A stretch of DNA of 64,000 bases from contig CAWBUL010000006.1 of assembly GCA_963791885.1 (NCBI GenBank), positions 620,001 through 684,000 of the forward strand. Reading direction: 5' to 3'. This DNA comes from CAVSUZ01 sp963791885. Lineage in GTDB: Bacteria > Pseudomonadota > Alphaproteobacteria > Acetobacterales > Acetobacteraceae. Shown in pieces: positions 35,707 to 43,447 of the stretch (the first letter of the stretch is position 1; each line of letters begins with the position of its first letter). Below the pieces are notes generated by a model. The model was not told where the DNA came from, made no database searches, and was given only the letters and a program-made list of their open reading frames with translations. Position numbers and translations under genes: made by a program.

Positions 35707-36498
35707 ATGCGTCATGATCCGGCCGGGGCGGCGATTGTCGTGATGCTGCGCGGCCTGAAGATGTTTGGCATGGCGCAAGCCGCGGGCGAGCTGATGGAGC
35801 AGGGCGCGCCAGCGTTCAATTCGGCCGTCCCCATTCTCTCACAGCTGCTCAAGGCGGAAACCGCCGAGCGCGAGGTTCGATCGGTTGCCTACCAGCTGAA
35901 GGCGGCGCGCTTCCCCGTCTACAAGGATCTGAGCGGTTTTGATTTTGCGTCCAGCGAAACCAATGAAGCCCTGGTGCGCCAGCTTTACCGGTGTGAGTTC
36001 ATCGAAAACGCCGACAACGTGGTCCTCGTCGGCGGTCCGGGCACCGGCAAGACCCACATCGCCACGGCGCTTGGCGTGCAGGCGGTTGAACACCATCGCA
36101 AAAAGGTTCGGTTCTTCGGGACCGTCGACCTGGTCAATGCGCTGGAGCAGGAGAAAACTCAGGGCCGATCGGGTCAGATCGCGGATCGGCTGATGCGGTG
36201 CGACCTCGTAATGCTCGATGAATTGGGCTATCTGCCGTTCAGCCCCTCCGGCGGCGCGCTGCTTTTCCACCTGCTGAGCAAGCTTTACGAACGGGCCTCT
36301 GTGGTCATCACCACGAACCTGAGCTTCAGCGAATGGGCTGACGTGTTCGGCGACGCTAAGATGACGACCGCCATGCTCGACCGCCTCACCCACCACTGCC
36401 ACATCGTGGAAACCGGCAATGACAGCTTCCGCTTCAAAGCCAGCTCGGCCGCCAACAAGGGCCGAAAGGAAAAGGCCAAGAACTTGACCCCGGTATGA
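35707..36498 (+). CDS. istB: IS21 helper ATPase IstB
   Basis: The 263-residue AAA+ ATPase starts at the ATG at 35707, overlapping the end of istA. Walker A is GGPGTGKTHIATAL, Walker B is CDLVMLDELGYLPFS, and sensor 1 is VVITTNLSFSEW. IstB remodels target DNA and controls IstA-driven cut-and-paste; it remains intact although IstA is split. The C-terminus is basic (KGRKEKAKNL). Confidence 0.92.
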   Translation: MRHDPAGAAIVVMLRGLKMFGMAQAAGELMEQGAPAFNSAVPILSQLLKAETAEREVRSVAYQLKAARFPVYKDLSGFDFASSETNEALVRQLYRCEFIENADNVVLVGGPGTGKTHIATALGVQAVEHHRKKVRFFGTVDLVNALEQEKTQGRSGQIADRLMRCDLVMLDELGYLPFSPSGGALLFHLLSKLYERASVVITTNLSFSEWADVFGDAKMTTAMLDRLTHHCHIVETGNDSFRFKASSAANKGRKEKAKNLTPV

Positions 36499-36570
36499 CC
36501 CGCAAACCATAAATTCACCCGGGTCAGTTCTCGGTGGAAAACCCGGGTCAGTTCTCAGCGAAAATCAACA

Positions 36571-37231
36571 GAAAAATGGCGTTGTGGGGAGGATCCGCCC
36601 GAAGCTTATCTGACTGTTGACGAGAGGACCGTTGCGGTCGAAGTTTCGAGACTTACACAAAGGATAACTGACAGCCGCGGTGCACGCCCTCGCCTGTCAG
36701 ATGATCGCACCGTGCACAATTTCCTCAACACCATAAAGGAGGAGTTGCAAAATGTCGTTCCGGACGGCTACGCGGTGGGCCTCGGCCTAAGTTCACCGAT
36801 CCTCAAATCTCGTAAGACCAAAGCTGGGGTCGTGAAAATTATCACGGCTCTCCTGGCCAATCTCGCGTCTTGGACCTCCGACTGCAAGGTCGAGATCAAT
36901 GGCAACGAGATTACGATCTACTTTATCCAGCACGGCGGAACGCATCCCGCGAAAGTGACCGGCTTCATCTCGAATTCGAGGCTCCAGCCCTGATGTGCTG
37001 GCCAACGCAAGGTCCGTTCTGGAAGATCGATTAAGGGCAAAGACCAAACAATGCGACCGTCTCCGCGCAAGTGGCCCCCTTTGGCTCGCGCTGCTTAATG
37101 ACTATTGGCTCGCCGACGCCGACACATACAGGCTCGCAATGTCATCCCTCTCTGTGGTGCACCCCTTCGAAAGGATACTGCTCGTGAACGGCAACGCATC
37201 AGTCGAAGAAATATACCCGCAGCCCCGGTGA
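36571..37231 (+). pseudogene. Hypothetical gene, 5' end removed at the IS21 border and frameshifted
   Basis: The open frame runs straight out of the IS21 right end: CGEDPPEAYLTVDERTVAVE followed by VSRLTQRITDSRG and FLNTIKEELQNVV, then IEINGNEITIYF-like strands. A stop appears at 36993. A one-base shift at about 36985 restores SPDVLANARSVLEDRLRAKT, PLWLALLNDYWLADADTY and FERILLVNGNASVEEIY to 37231. No start codon lies downstream of the border that would spare the conserved part, so the 5' end is lost. I do not recognise the family; the composition is that of a cytoplasmic alpha/beta protein. Confidence 0.6.
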
Positions 37232-37563
37232 CCAGTGGTGGCGGCCTTCAGCCGCAGCGGTTGGCCCTGGAAAGGCGTTCGCCGCGATCGGTCAACATCT
37301 GCCTTGGGTCGAAAGTCTGATTTCAGCGCCTCTCGACCCGAAGGCGGACGGGCAGTGAACCACCCATCTCGGTCGACGACGACATGGATTGTAGTGGCCG
37401 CTTCCGAGTAGCTGGCGTGGGCACCTTGAATGACCGGAACGGGCGCTAAGCAGACCCCGGCAGCGGTGTCTAGGTTCTTCTCGGGGCGTCGCGGTCGAGC
37501 AACGATCTCACAAGCCGAGGAATACTCTCAGGGCGGCGAGGAGGGCTTTCGGGTCGTACTGGC
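37232..37563. other. Intergenic stretch without a supported gene
   Basis: I see no frame with protein-like content or an RNA gene between the broken hypothetical gene and the serine recombinase fragment. Confidence 0.35.
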
Positions 37564-37725
37564 CTGGTAGACAGGGGGTGGAGAGGGGCCGCGCCTGAGA
37601 AGGTCCAATGCCTCGGCGACAATGACGTCGAACTCGCCGCGGCGAGCAGCTTCCAGCAGGCCCTGGTAGCCCGCGCGAACGAACGTGGATCCGCTTATCG
37701 CCCGGTCAGCATTGCGGGACGAGTG
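37564..37725 (-). pseudogene. Internal fragment of a second serine recombinase
   Basis: The minus strand reads ADRAISGSTFVRAGYQGLLE followed by AARRGEFDVIVAEALDLL, the helix and strand after the DRxxSG motif of large serine recombinases. Both the nucleophile region upstream and the rest downstream are missing. It contains the same DRA(I/L)SG segment as the fragment at 29700-29930, so the two come from different gene copies. It abuts the truncated AAA ATPase. Confidence 0.65.
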
Positions 37726-38044
37726 ATCGTGCGTCTGCGATCTCGGTGTCGTTTAGTATATAACGGCAGTCAATTCGTAGCGGTCGGCTCTCGTCCAGTG
37801 TAAGCGGCTTCAGAGAGAGTTGCTGTGGCATATGAGGAGATGCAGCACCGAGGTTCAGGAGAACCTGAGAGTTCTCATTAGGCGTGCGCGGAGCTAAGAT
37901 GGCCTTCGCAAGCCTTATCGCCTCCAACACAGTGGATTTCCCGACTGCATTTGGTCCTACGATCACGTTGGCATGGGGATCAAGTGCAAATCGAATTTCT
38001 TTGAGGCCACGAAAGTTCTCAATACTGATATTCTGAAGCTTCAT
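37706..38044 (-). pseudogene. AAA family ATPase (OLD/RecF-like), N-terminal fragment
   Basis: The frame begins MKLQNISIENFRGLKEIRFA, then VIVGPNAVGKSTVLEAIRLA with a complete Walker A. This is the opening of SMC/RecF/OLD-type AAA ATPases (AAA_15/AAA_21). After about 112 residues the sequence stops near PLRIDCRYILNDTEIA, at the serine recombinase fragment; the signature and Walker B halves are gone. Intact relatives often act in phage defence or DNA repair, but no partner nuclease is visible here, so a defence role is only a possibility. Confidence 0.75.
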
Positions 38045-38152
38045 TCGTGGCCCTCCAGACGGTTTACCCACCTGCTTGGTCGGGCGTAAACAAGCTATGA
38101 CTTCGAAGTGATCTGGCCGATTTCTGATTGGGTTTGCACCACGGTGGGGCCT

Positions 38153-39124
38153 CTAATATGTCACCTTGAACGTCGGGCTGTCCTCCGCCCGCGTGCGGCG
38201 ATGATCGTAGATCCGTGTCGTGGCAATGTTGGCGTGCCCGAGCCACTCCTGCACCTTGGCGATATCGGCCTGGTTGTCGAGCGCGTTGGTGGCGGCGGTC
38301 GCTCGCAGGGCATGCGCGCCGATCTCAAACCCGAGCGCGGCCGAGTAGGCGCGCACCAGCTTGTAAATGCCGTCCGGCGTGATCGCCCTGTCCAGCTTTC
38401 CGGTGCGGTTGTTGCGCACCGGCCGGAACAGCGCGCCGGCATCGTCCTCGCCGTGGCCGGCATCGTCGAGATATTCGTGAATGAGCGCGTGGGTGGCGGG
38501 ATGCAGCGGCACATAGCGCGTCTTGCCGCCTTTGCCCGACACTTTGAGGTGCGGCACGCCTTTGCGCGCCTGCCGGAAATCCCTGACCTTGAGCTTGCAC
38601 AATTCCTCTCGGCGCAGGGCATGGAAAAGCAGTGTCGAGAGGATGGCACGGTCGCGCTTGCTGCGCGTGCTGTCGTCGGACGGCGCATCGAGGAGCTTGC
38701 GGGCCTGGTGATCACCGAGTGCCGGCGTCTTGCCTTCGCCGCTTTCCGATCTCGGGCGCTCGACGCCTTTGACCGGGTTATGGGTGACGGCGTTCTTCTC
38801 GCACAGATATTCGAAGAGCGAGGCGATCGAGGCGAGCCGGTTCCGTATGGTGCTGCTGCCAAGGCCGCGCCGCATCAGGTCGTCGCGCCAGGCGATGACG
38901 TGGGCGCGCGTCACGATCCGAAACTCCTCCGGCCGTGCGACGTCGGCAAAGCGCATGAAGTCCCGAACCGCGTTCTCGTAGATCCGGCGCGTGCCGGCGT
39001 TGCTGAGATTGGCGAACCACTCGATTTCGGGGGGAACGTCGGCCAGCCGGTGGAACTCGGCGGCGGTCAGCAGCCGGGAAGCACGGGCGGCGGCAATTTC
39101 AGTCGGGAGCCGGTCGGCGGTCAT
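38153..39124 (-). CDS. Tyrosine recombinase, XerC/D-like
   Basis: The complete integrase has 323 residues. A SAM-like N-terminal domain (GTRRIYENAVRDFMRFA, SSTIRNRLASIASLFEYLC) is followed by the catalytic set: arginine in HALRREELCKLKV, lysine in SGKGGKTRYVPL, HxxR in GAHALRATAATNAL, and WLGHANIATTRIYDHR with histidine and tyrosine. It overlaps the preceding small gene by ATGA, so both are made together. Recombinases of this kind are found on plasmids and integrative elements, and it is next to conjugation remnants. Confidence 0.9.
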   Translation of the reverse strand: MTADRLPTEIAAARASRLLTAAEFHRLADVPPEIEWFANLSNAGTRRIYENAVRDFMRFADVARPEEFRIVTRAHVIAWRDDLMRRGLGSSTIRNRLASIASLFEYLCEKNAVTHNPVKGVERPRSESGEGKTPALGDHQARKLLDAPSDDSTRSKRDRAILSTLLFHALRREELCKLKVRDFRQARKGVPHLKVSGKGGKTRYVPLHPATHALIHEYLDDAGHGEDDAGALFRPVRNNRTGKLDRAITPDGIYKLVRAYSAALGFEIGAHALRATAATNALDNQADIAKVQEWLGHANIATTRIYDHRRTRAEDSPTFKVTY

Positions 39125-39375
39125 GGCGAACGCGGCCGGATGATGCTGCCGGGCGGTACGCCGGCAAGCAGCCTGTTGGCGTCGCGATATTCCGCGGCGA
39201 GCGCGTCCCGCTGCGGACCGCTTGGGCCGCAGACGACATGACGGTCATGGCTCCGGGCGTGGGTCGCGGCGGCGTCCCACGGCCGCGTGTCGGTCATCGG
39301 GCCTTCGACCGCGAAGACGCTGCGGCGATGGTCGGTCACGATCAGGTAGAACGGCGCGGGGTCCGGTTGGGCCAT
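39121..39375 (-). CDS. Small hypothetical protein coupled to the recombinase
   Basis: The 84-residue protein MAQPDPAPFYLIVTDHRRSV... has a strand-rich start and a C-terminal helix (GPQRDALAAEYRDANRLLAG). Its stop overlaps the ATG of the recombinase (ATGA). No domain is recognised. Coupling and codon pattern support expression; a role as accessory or directionality factor is conceivable but not shown. Confidence 0.6.
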   Translation of the reverse strand: MAQPDPAPFYLIVTDHRRSVFAVEGPMTDTRPWDAAATHARSHDRHVVCGPSGPQRDALAAEYRDANRLLAGVPPGSIIRPRSP

Positions 39376-39469
39376 GGCTGATTGTAGTATTGAAAAAATC
39401 TGTTTTCAATAATAAAGCGGGGCAGAGAATTGGGCCGGCCTTTGCCTGTTAGGCGCTTGCTACAATGTC

Positions 39470-39583
39470 CGACCCCTCGTTGGGCGATCGCTCAACGTCC
39501 AGCCGACCATCACCATCCGGCCAGGTTTTCCGGTGCGCGTGATGGTAACGCACGACCTCATTCTCGAACCCTACCACCCATGA
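39470..39583 (+). pseudogene. 3' tail of trbI (conjugal transfer protein TrbI)
   Basis: The frame reads VGRSLNVQPTITIRPGFPVR followed by VMVTHDLILEPYHP, the closing beta-barrel strands of TrbI/VirB10. Everything upstream is lost at about 39470. The DUF2274 gene follows after ten bases, as it does in intact trb clusters. It is a remnant of a conjugative plasmid or ICE. Confidence 0.7.
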
Positions 39584-39593
39584 GGCGACAATC

Positions 39594-39821
39594 ATGGCAA
39601 AGCTGAAGCTGGGAACGATCCCGGACGAAAAGCCCATCAAGCTGACCGTTGAACTCCCGGCCGCCATCCATCGCGATCTGGTCGCCTACGGCGACGCGCT
39701 TGGCCGCGAAACCGGCCAGGGCAACGTCGATCCCGCAAAGCTGATCGGACCCATGCTGGCGCGTTTCATGGCGACGGATCGTGCGTTCGCAAAACTGCGG
39801 CGCGCCGCCAAAGCGCCGTGA
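39594..39821 (+). CDS. DUF2274 protein of conjugative trb clusters
   Basis: The 75-residue protein starts MAKLKLGTIPDEKPIKLTVE and continues LPAAIHRDLVAYGDALGRE, with the end PMLARFMATDRAFAKLRR. This matches DUF2274, a ribbon-helix-helix-sized family normally encoded just after trbI. A GAGG site precedes the ATG. The function is not established; the size and strand-then-helix pattern suggest DNA binding. It is an orphan because the rest of the trb operon is missing. Confidence 0.85.
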   Translation: MAKLKLGTIPDEKPIKLTVELPAAIHRDLVAYGDALGRETGQGNVDPAKLIGPMLARFMATDRAFAKLRRAAKAP

Positions 39822-40300
39822 TACCAACCTCCACACCGGCGTTCGTTCTGTAGCCCATGTGCACAATTCAGCGAAGTCTCGTATTTTCCGTACGACTTGC
39901 TCTCGCAAGTTTTGCTCGTGGCCAGCGGTGCTGTTGCGTCGTCGCGCCTTGCACGCCCGTCTTGCCCGTGTGGTCACCTCGCTGCCGTGCCTTCACCACA
40001 CCAGACCGTCTTACCCCGGAACCGCGGCCCCCACTCTCGATGCAGATTTTATGCTGAGGACTACATTGGAAAGGCAAGCCGCGCTAGAAGCGGACCGAGT
40101 TTGGCCAGGGCATACATTCGTCGCCTCACCCGCTTAAGTTTTGTGATCTGTCCGTCAGTCTAACCCTTCGACCATGGCTCACATAGTACGGCTCTCACCT
40201 GCAATGTCGGCCCTGATGCCCTTGCCAGATATTTCAAATTGGGTGGGCACGATCCTGCGCCATCGGAGATGTCCAATATGATGCGGCAGCGCACGCCGGC
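39822..40300. other. Intergenic stretch without a supported gene
   Basis: Short frames exist on both strands but show no recognisable motif. This stretch is the border between the conjugation remnant and the hydratase/LysR cluster, so an element boundary may lie here; I see no repeat that proves it. Confidence 0.35.
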
Positions 40301-41107
40301 TCAACAACCTTTCCATACGGGTTTACGTTTTTCGGCGAACGCACGAGGACCTTCCAAAAAATCTTCCGACATCATCGTCCGTTCATAATGCGGCAGGCCG
40401 CTTTTGCCACGTTTTAGCTTTGAGAAAGCCTCCGGCAGCGGCAAAACCTCAGTCGCCGCCAGCACCTCTAGAAGGGCTCGTACCGCCAACGGTGCACTCT
40501 CCGCGATTGCCGTGGCGATCGCCCTTGCCCGGGTAATCAACTCCTGCCGCGGAACAATGAAATTCACGAACCCCCACCGATTGGCCTCTCGCGCGCTCAT
40601 TCGCCGGCCGGTCAGCATCAACTCGACCGCGACATTGTAAGGTAGCTTGCGAGGCAAGCGCTGGACTGCGCCGGCATCCGGAACGAAGCCCCGCTGCATC
40701 TCTGGCAGCATGAATTCAGCTTCCTCGACCGCAAGAATGATATCCGCAGCCATTGCCATCTCGAAGCCGCCGCCGGCCGCAATGCCATTGATCGCAGCAA
40801 TGACGGGCTTATAAATGTCCCACATCTCTGTAAAACCGCCGAACCCTCCGGGTGCATTCATAGTGGCGTCGTTCGCGCTGGCGGCGTCCTCGTGTGATGC
40901 GACGTGCTTAAGGTCCCATCCAGCACAAAAAATCCGGTCGCCGGCGCCGGTGAGGATGGCTACGCGCAGCGCCGGGTCGTCGCGGAGCTCACAGAAAGCC
41001 CGGTGCAGCTCGGCACCCACCTCGGGAGTGATCGCGTTTGCTGGTGGTCGATCGAGGACGATCTCGAGAATGGCGCCGTTGCGAGTGAGCTTCATGAACT
41101 GCGGCAT
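40301..41107 (-). CDS. Enoyl-CoA hydratase/isomerase (carnitinyl-CoA dehydratase-like)
   Basis: The 268-residue crotonase-fold enzyme starts at the ATG at 41107 because AAAGGA lies seven bases upstream; the frame is open 60 codons further but without protein-like sequence. The oxyanion-hole segments are FCAGWDLKHV and INGIAAGGGFEMAMAADI, and the catalytic glutamate region is FMLPEMQRGFVPDAGAVQRL. This branch resembles CaiD, which hydrates crotonobetainyl-CoA. It lies downstream of the lysR gene on the minus strand, opposite the CaiB-type cluster, so both units probably serve one CoA-thioester pathway. Confidence 0.88.
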   Translation of the reverse strand: MPQFMKLTRNGAILEIVLDRPPANAITPEVGAELHRAFCELRDDPALRVAILTGAGDRIFCAGWDLKHVASHEDAASANDATMNAPGGFGGFTEMWDIYKPVIAAINGIAAGGGFEMAMAADIILAVEEAEFMLPEMQRGFVPDAGAVQRLPRKLPYNVAVELMLTGRRMSAREANRWGFVNFIVPRQELITRARAIATAIAESAPLAVRALLEVLAATEVLPLPEAFSKLKRGKSGLPHYERTMMSEDFLEGPRAFAEKRKPVWKGC

Positions 41108-41297
41108 CAGCACATCCTTTCGAACCTGATGGGGGCTAATCATGACCGGGACAGCATGGGCGATCGGGCGGGAAAGACAATCAGCTTTTGTGTTTGGGAA
41201 TGGTGGGTTTGAGGAACCTGTCCCGATAGCAACGGGCGTTTGCAGCCAAGCAGGGAGCGTTGGCCGTGCCGAGATGCAGGGCGCCAAAGGAGCCCCG

Positions 41298-42194
41298 CTA
41301 CCTCAGAATTTGGCGATCTGCGAAATTCCTTACCAGCCACTGCCTCAGGGACGCGATCGCTGGATCGTCCCAGCGGACCAGAGGGGCAATGAAGTAATAT
41401 GCTCCGAGGCGCACATCCACCTCGACCACCTCTAAAAGGCTGCCGGCGGCCAGTTCCTTTTGCACGAGCAATTCGCTGACCAGGGCCACGCCCTGGCCAA
41501 GCTTTACCGCCTCGATGCTCAGGTCGGCGTGCCAGAGACGAGTGCCGGGCGCCTTCACTGGTTTGCTGACCCCCGCGCGTTCAAACCAGTCCTCCCATTG
41601 TCGCGTGGACCGCTCATGGATGAGGGGCAGCGATGTCAGATCGGCTGCTGACTTGACCCTTGGATGCCGCGCTTTGAAGATGGGACTGGCAAGAGCAAGA
41701 ATCCGAGGGCGCGCGATCATCTCCGAGCCGAGGCCCGGCGGAAGCGCGGCGTTGTCGAGATAGAAGATCTCCGCATCGATCCCGCTGCCGTTGAAATCAG
41801 AGGGACTGCTGGTGGGCTGAAGCACCAATTGCCGCCCCCAGAGCTCTGCCTCAAGCTCCGGCAAACGTGGCAGCAGGCATCGCGATGCGAATCCGGCCAT
41901 GCAGCAGACGTGCAAGGGGTCGCTTCCGGATGTGAGGTCCGTCGTAGCCTTGCAGATCAGCTCGAAAGCGCGTTGCAGCTCACCGGAAAACCGCTGTCCC
42001 TCAGGCGTCAGCACCAATCCCCGGCCCAATTTCCGTACAAGCTTCCTGCCGAGCGACCATTCGAGTTTCTGAATGTGACGGGACACGACGGTATGCGATA
42101 TTGCGAGATCGTCGGCCGCCGCCCGGACACTTCCGGTGCGTGCAAACGTTGCAAACGCGCGCGCTGCTAGCAGGTTGGGCAAGGATCGCGCCAT
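41298..42194 (-). CDS. LysR family regulator of the divergent importer-CoA cluster
   Basis: The 298-residue protein is of the GcvA-like type. The helix-turn-helix covers about residues 20-60 (FARTGSVRAAADDLAISHTV, VVSRHIQKLEWSLG), and the effector domain begins near residue 90. It is transcribed away from the SBP gene, and a strong palindrome lies 40 bp before its start. This is the standard layout for a LysR protein that represses itself and activates the divergent operon with a pathway intermediate as inducer. Confidence 0.9.
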   Translation of the reverse strand: MARSLPNLLAARAFATFARTGSVRAAADDLAISHTVVSRHIQKLEWSLGRKLVRKLGRGLVLTPEGQRFSGELQRAFELICKATTDLTSGSDPLHVCCMAGFASRCLLPRLPELEAELWGRQLVLQPTSSPSDFNGSGIDAEIFYLDNAALPPGLGSEMIARPRILALASPIFKARHPRVKSAADLTSLPLIHERSTRQWEDWFERAGVSKPVKAPGTRLWHADLSIEAVKLGQGVALVSELLVQKELAAGSLLEVVEVDVRLGAYYFIAPLVRWDDPAIASLRQWLVRNFADRQILR

Positions 42195-42233
42195 GCCGGA
42201 TTCTCGCGCCCTACGCCCTGTTTGGCAAGCTAC

Positions 42234-42252
42234 TGGTGCATTCTATGCACCA
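42234..42252. promoter_or_regulatory. LysR-type operator, perfect inverted repeat
   Basis: TGGTGCATTCTATGCACCA is an 8-bp perfect inverted repeat with a 3-bp centre, and it contains the LysR consensus T-N11-A. It lies in the divergent region between the lysR gene (start 42194) and the importer operon (start 42383), about 130 bp upstream of the latter. This is the usual place for the regulatory binding site. Confidence 0.75.
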
Positions 42253-42382
42253 ATATGCAGGCTATTAACTGCTTGTGCGCCCGGGCGCTGCGCGCAAGCC
42301 TCCGCCCAGGAAGGTCACTATCGGGCGCAACCGGGAAGTGGATTCTAGGCGCACCAGTGGCCCCGAATAACGGGAGGGGACT

Positions 42383-43429
42383 ATGCAAATGGAAAAATTC
42401 ACGCGACGCTCGATCCTGGGAGGCACAGGGGCGGCAATGACGGCGCTCGGCGCCAGCCTGCTTTCCCGCAACGCGGCCGCTCAAGAAGATGACCTGTATC
42501 AGTCGGCGAAGAAGGAGGGAAGTCTCACACGATACGACGGCATTTTTGAGCAGGCAACAATCGAGGCCATTATCAATGGCTTCAAGGCGAAGTACCCCGG
42601 CGTAGACGTGCAGCTCCTGCGTCAGCCGTCGCAGACGCTTTACACCCGGCTTCAACTCGAGCTTCAAAACGGAGTGACGGAGTGTGACTCGCTCGGCACG
42701 ACGAACATCCTGCACTTCGTCGAGCTTAAGAAAATCAACGCGCTCGCCGCCTACACGCCGAAGGATCTGGACAAAACACCCGCCGCCTTCCGCGACATCG
42801 ATCCGGACCACACTTTCTGCACCGGCGGATTGAGCATTGTCTGCATAAACTACAGCCCGCAAAGGGCCCCGAAACCGCCGACGAGCTGGACTGATCTGGT
42901 CGGGGGCGGCTGGAGTGGCAAGATCAGCGTCGGCAGCCCGTCGGTGTCAGGTGATGTTGCAAGCTGGGTGGTCGCAATGCGGCACAAGTACGGTGACCAA
43001 TTCCTTAAGGATCTGGCGGCACAAAAACCCAAGGTGGGCGGATCGAATGTCGACACGGTGACCGACATTCTCGCCGGCGAGCGCAGCGTGGGCGCCGCAG
43101 CGCCGTTCTCCTACTCGCTCGCACAAAAGGCCGCGGGACAGCCGATTGATGTCAGCATGCCAAGCGATGACGCGATCCTGAATCTCGGCGTCACCGCGGT
43201 GCTCAGGACCGCGCCGCATCCGAATGCCGCGCGCCTGTTCGCGAACTTTTTCCAATCGGTCGAATGCTCGCAGATACTCTCGAAGCGCTTCTGGCCGACC
43301 CTGCGGACCGATGTGCCCTGGGCCGAAGGACGGACCCTGGAGACAGTCAAATGGTACCGCAATCCCGTGAACAATCTGCCGGCCCAAGTCGCCGAGGGTA
43401 TCTCGAAGTGGAAGGAAATTCTGGGGTAG
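42383..43429 (+). CDS. ABC transporter substrate-binding protein (ferric/organic-acid family, Tat signal)
   Basis: The 348-residue precursor has a twin-arginine signal (KFTRRSILGGTGAAMTALGA, cleavage near AAA-QE). The fold is family 1 / FbpA-like: YQSAKKEGSLTRYDG, INGFKAKYPGVDVQLLRQPS, VGGGWSGKISVGSPSVSGD. The iron-binding tyrosine pair of true FbpA is not evident, and the following genes make CoA-transferase and hydratases. I infer an organic acid or zwitterion as ligand rather than iron. A GGGAGGGG site precedes the ATG. Confidence 0.88.
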   Translation: MQMEKFTRRSILGGTGAAMTALGASLLSRNAAAQEDDLYQSAKKEGSLTRYDGIFEQATIEAIINGFKAKYPGVDVQLLRQPSQTLYTRLQLELQNGVTECDSLGTTNILHFVELKKINALAAYTPKDLDKTPAAFRDIDPDHTFCTGGLSIVCINYSPQRAPKPPTSWTDLVGGGWSGKISVGSPSVSGDVASWVVAMRHKYGDQFLKDLAAQKPKVGGSNVDTVTDILAGERSVGAAAPFSYSLAQKAAGQPIDVSMPSDDAILNLGVTAVLRTAPHPNAARLFANFFQSVECSQILSKRFWPTLRTDVPWAEGRTLETVKWYRNPVNNLPAQVAEGISKWKEILG

Positions 43430-43447
43430 GTCGCTTCGGAGGCTGAC

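Larger units (their letters stand above)
33045..35717 (+). pseudogene. istA: IS21 transposase gene istA, split by IS630
   Basis: The 5' part (33045-33245) encodes MELLSVIRRWALRDQLSIRE and the helix-turn-helix TGLSRNTIRKYLRG, ending SAWLKL. The frame resumes beyond the nested IS630 at 34384 with ESGRPRKQRRTIKRLHADL. It has the DDE core with the first aspartate in FQFDWSEEWAVI, the second in RGIYDNMRTAVD and the glutamate in GWEKGQIEKNVQDAR. The two halves join exactly in frame when the insert and one TA copy are removed. The gene ends at 35717, overlapping istB by 11 bp. Confidence 0.9.
32933..36570 (+). mobile_element. IS21 family insertion sequence, interrupted by a nested IS630 element
   Basis: The ends are inverted and internally repeated as usual for IS21. 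The left starts TGTTGAGTTTCATCGAGAAC and the right, read inward, starts TGTTGATTTTCGCTGAGAAC; each carries a second GAGAA(C/T)TGACCC-type copy about 30 bp further in. Without the IS630 insert it is about 2.5 kb, the usual size. It contains istA (broken) and istB. I found no clear target duplication, so the flanks may have rearranged after insertion. Confidence 0.85.
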
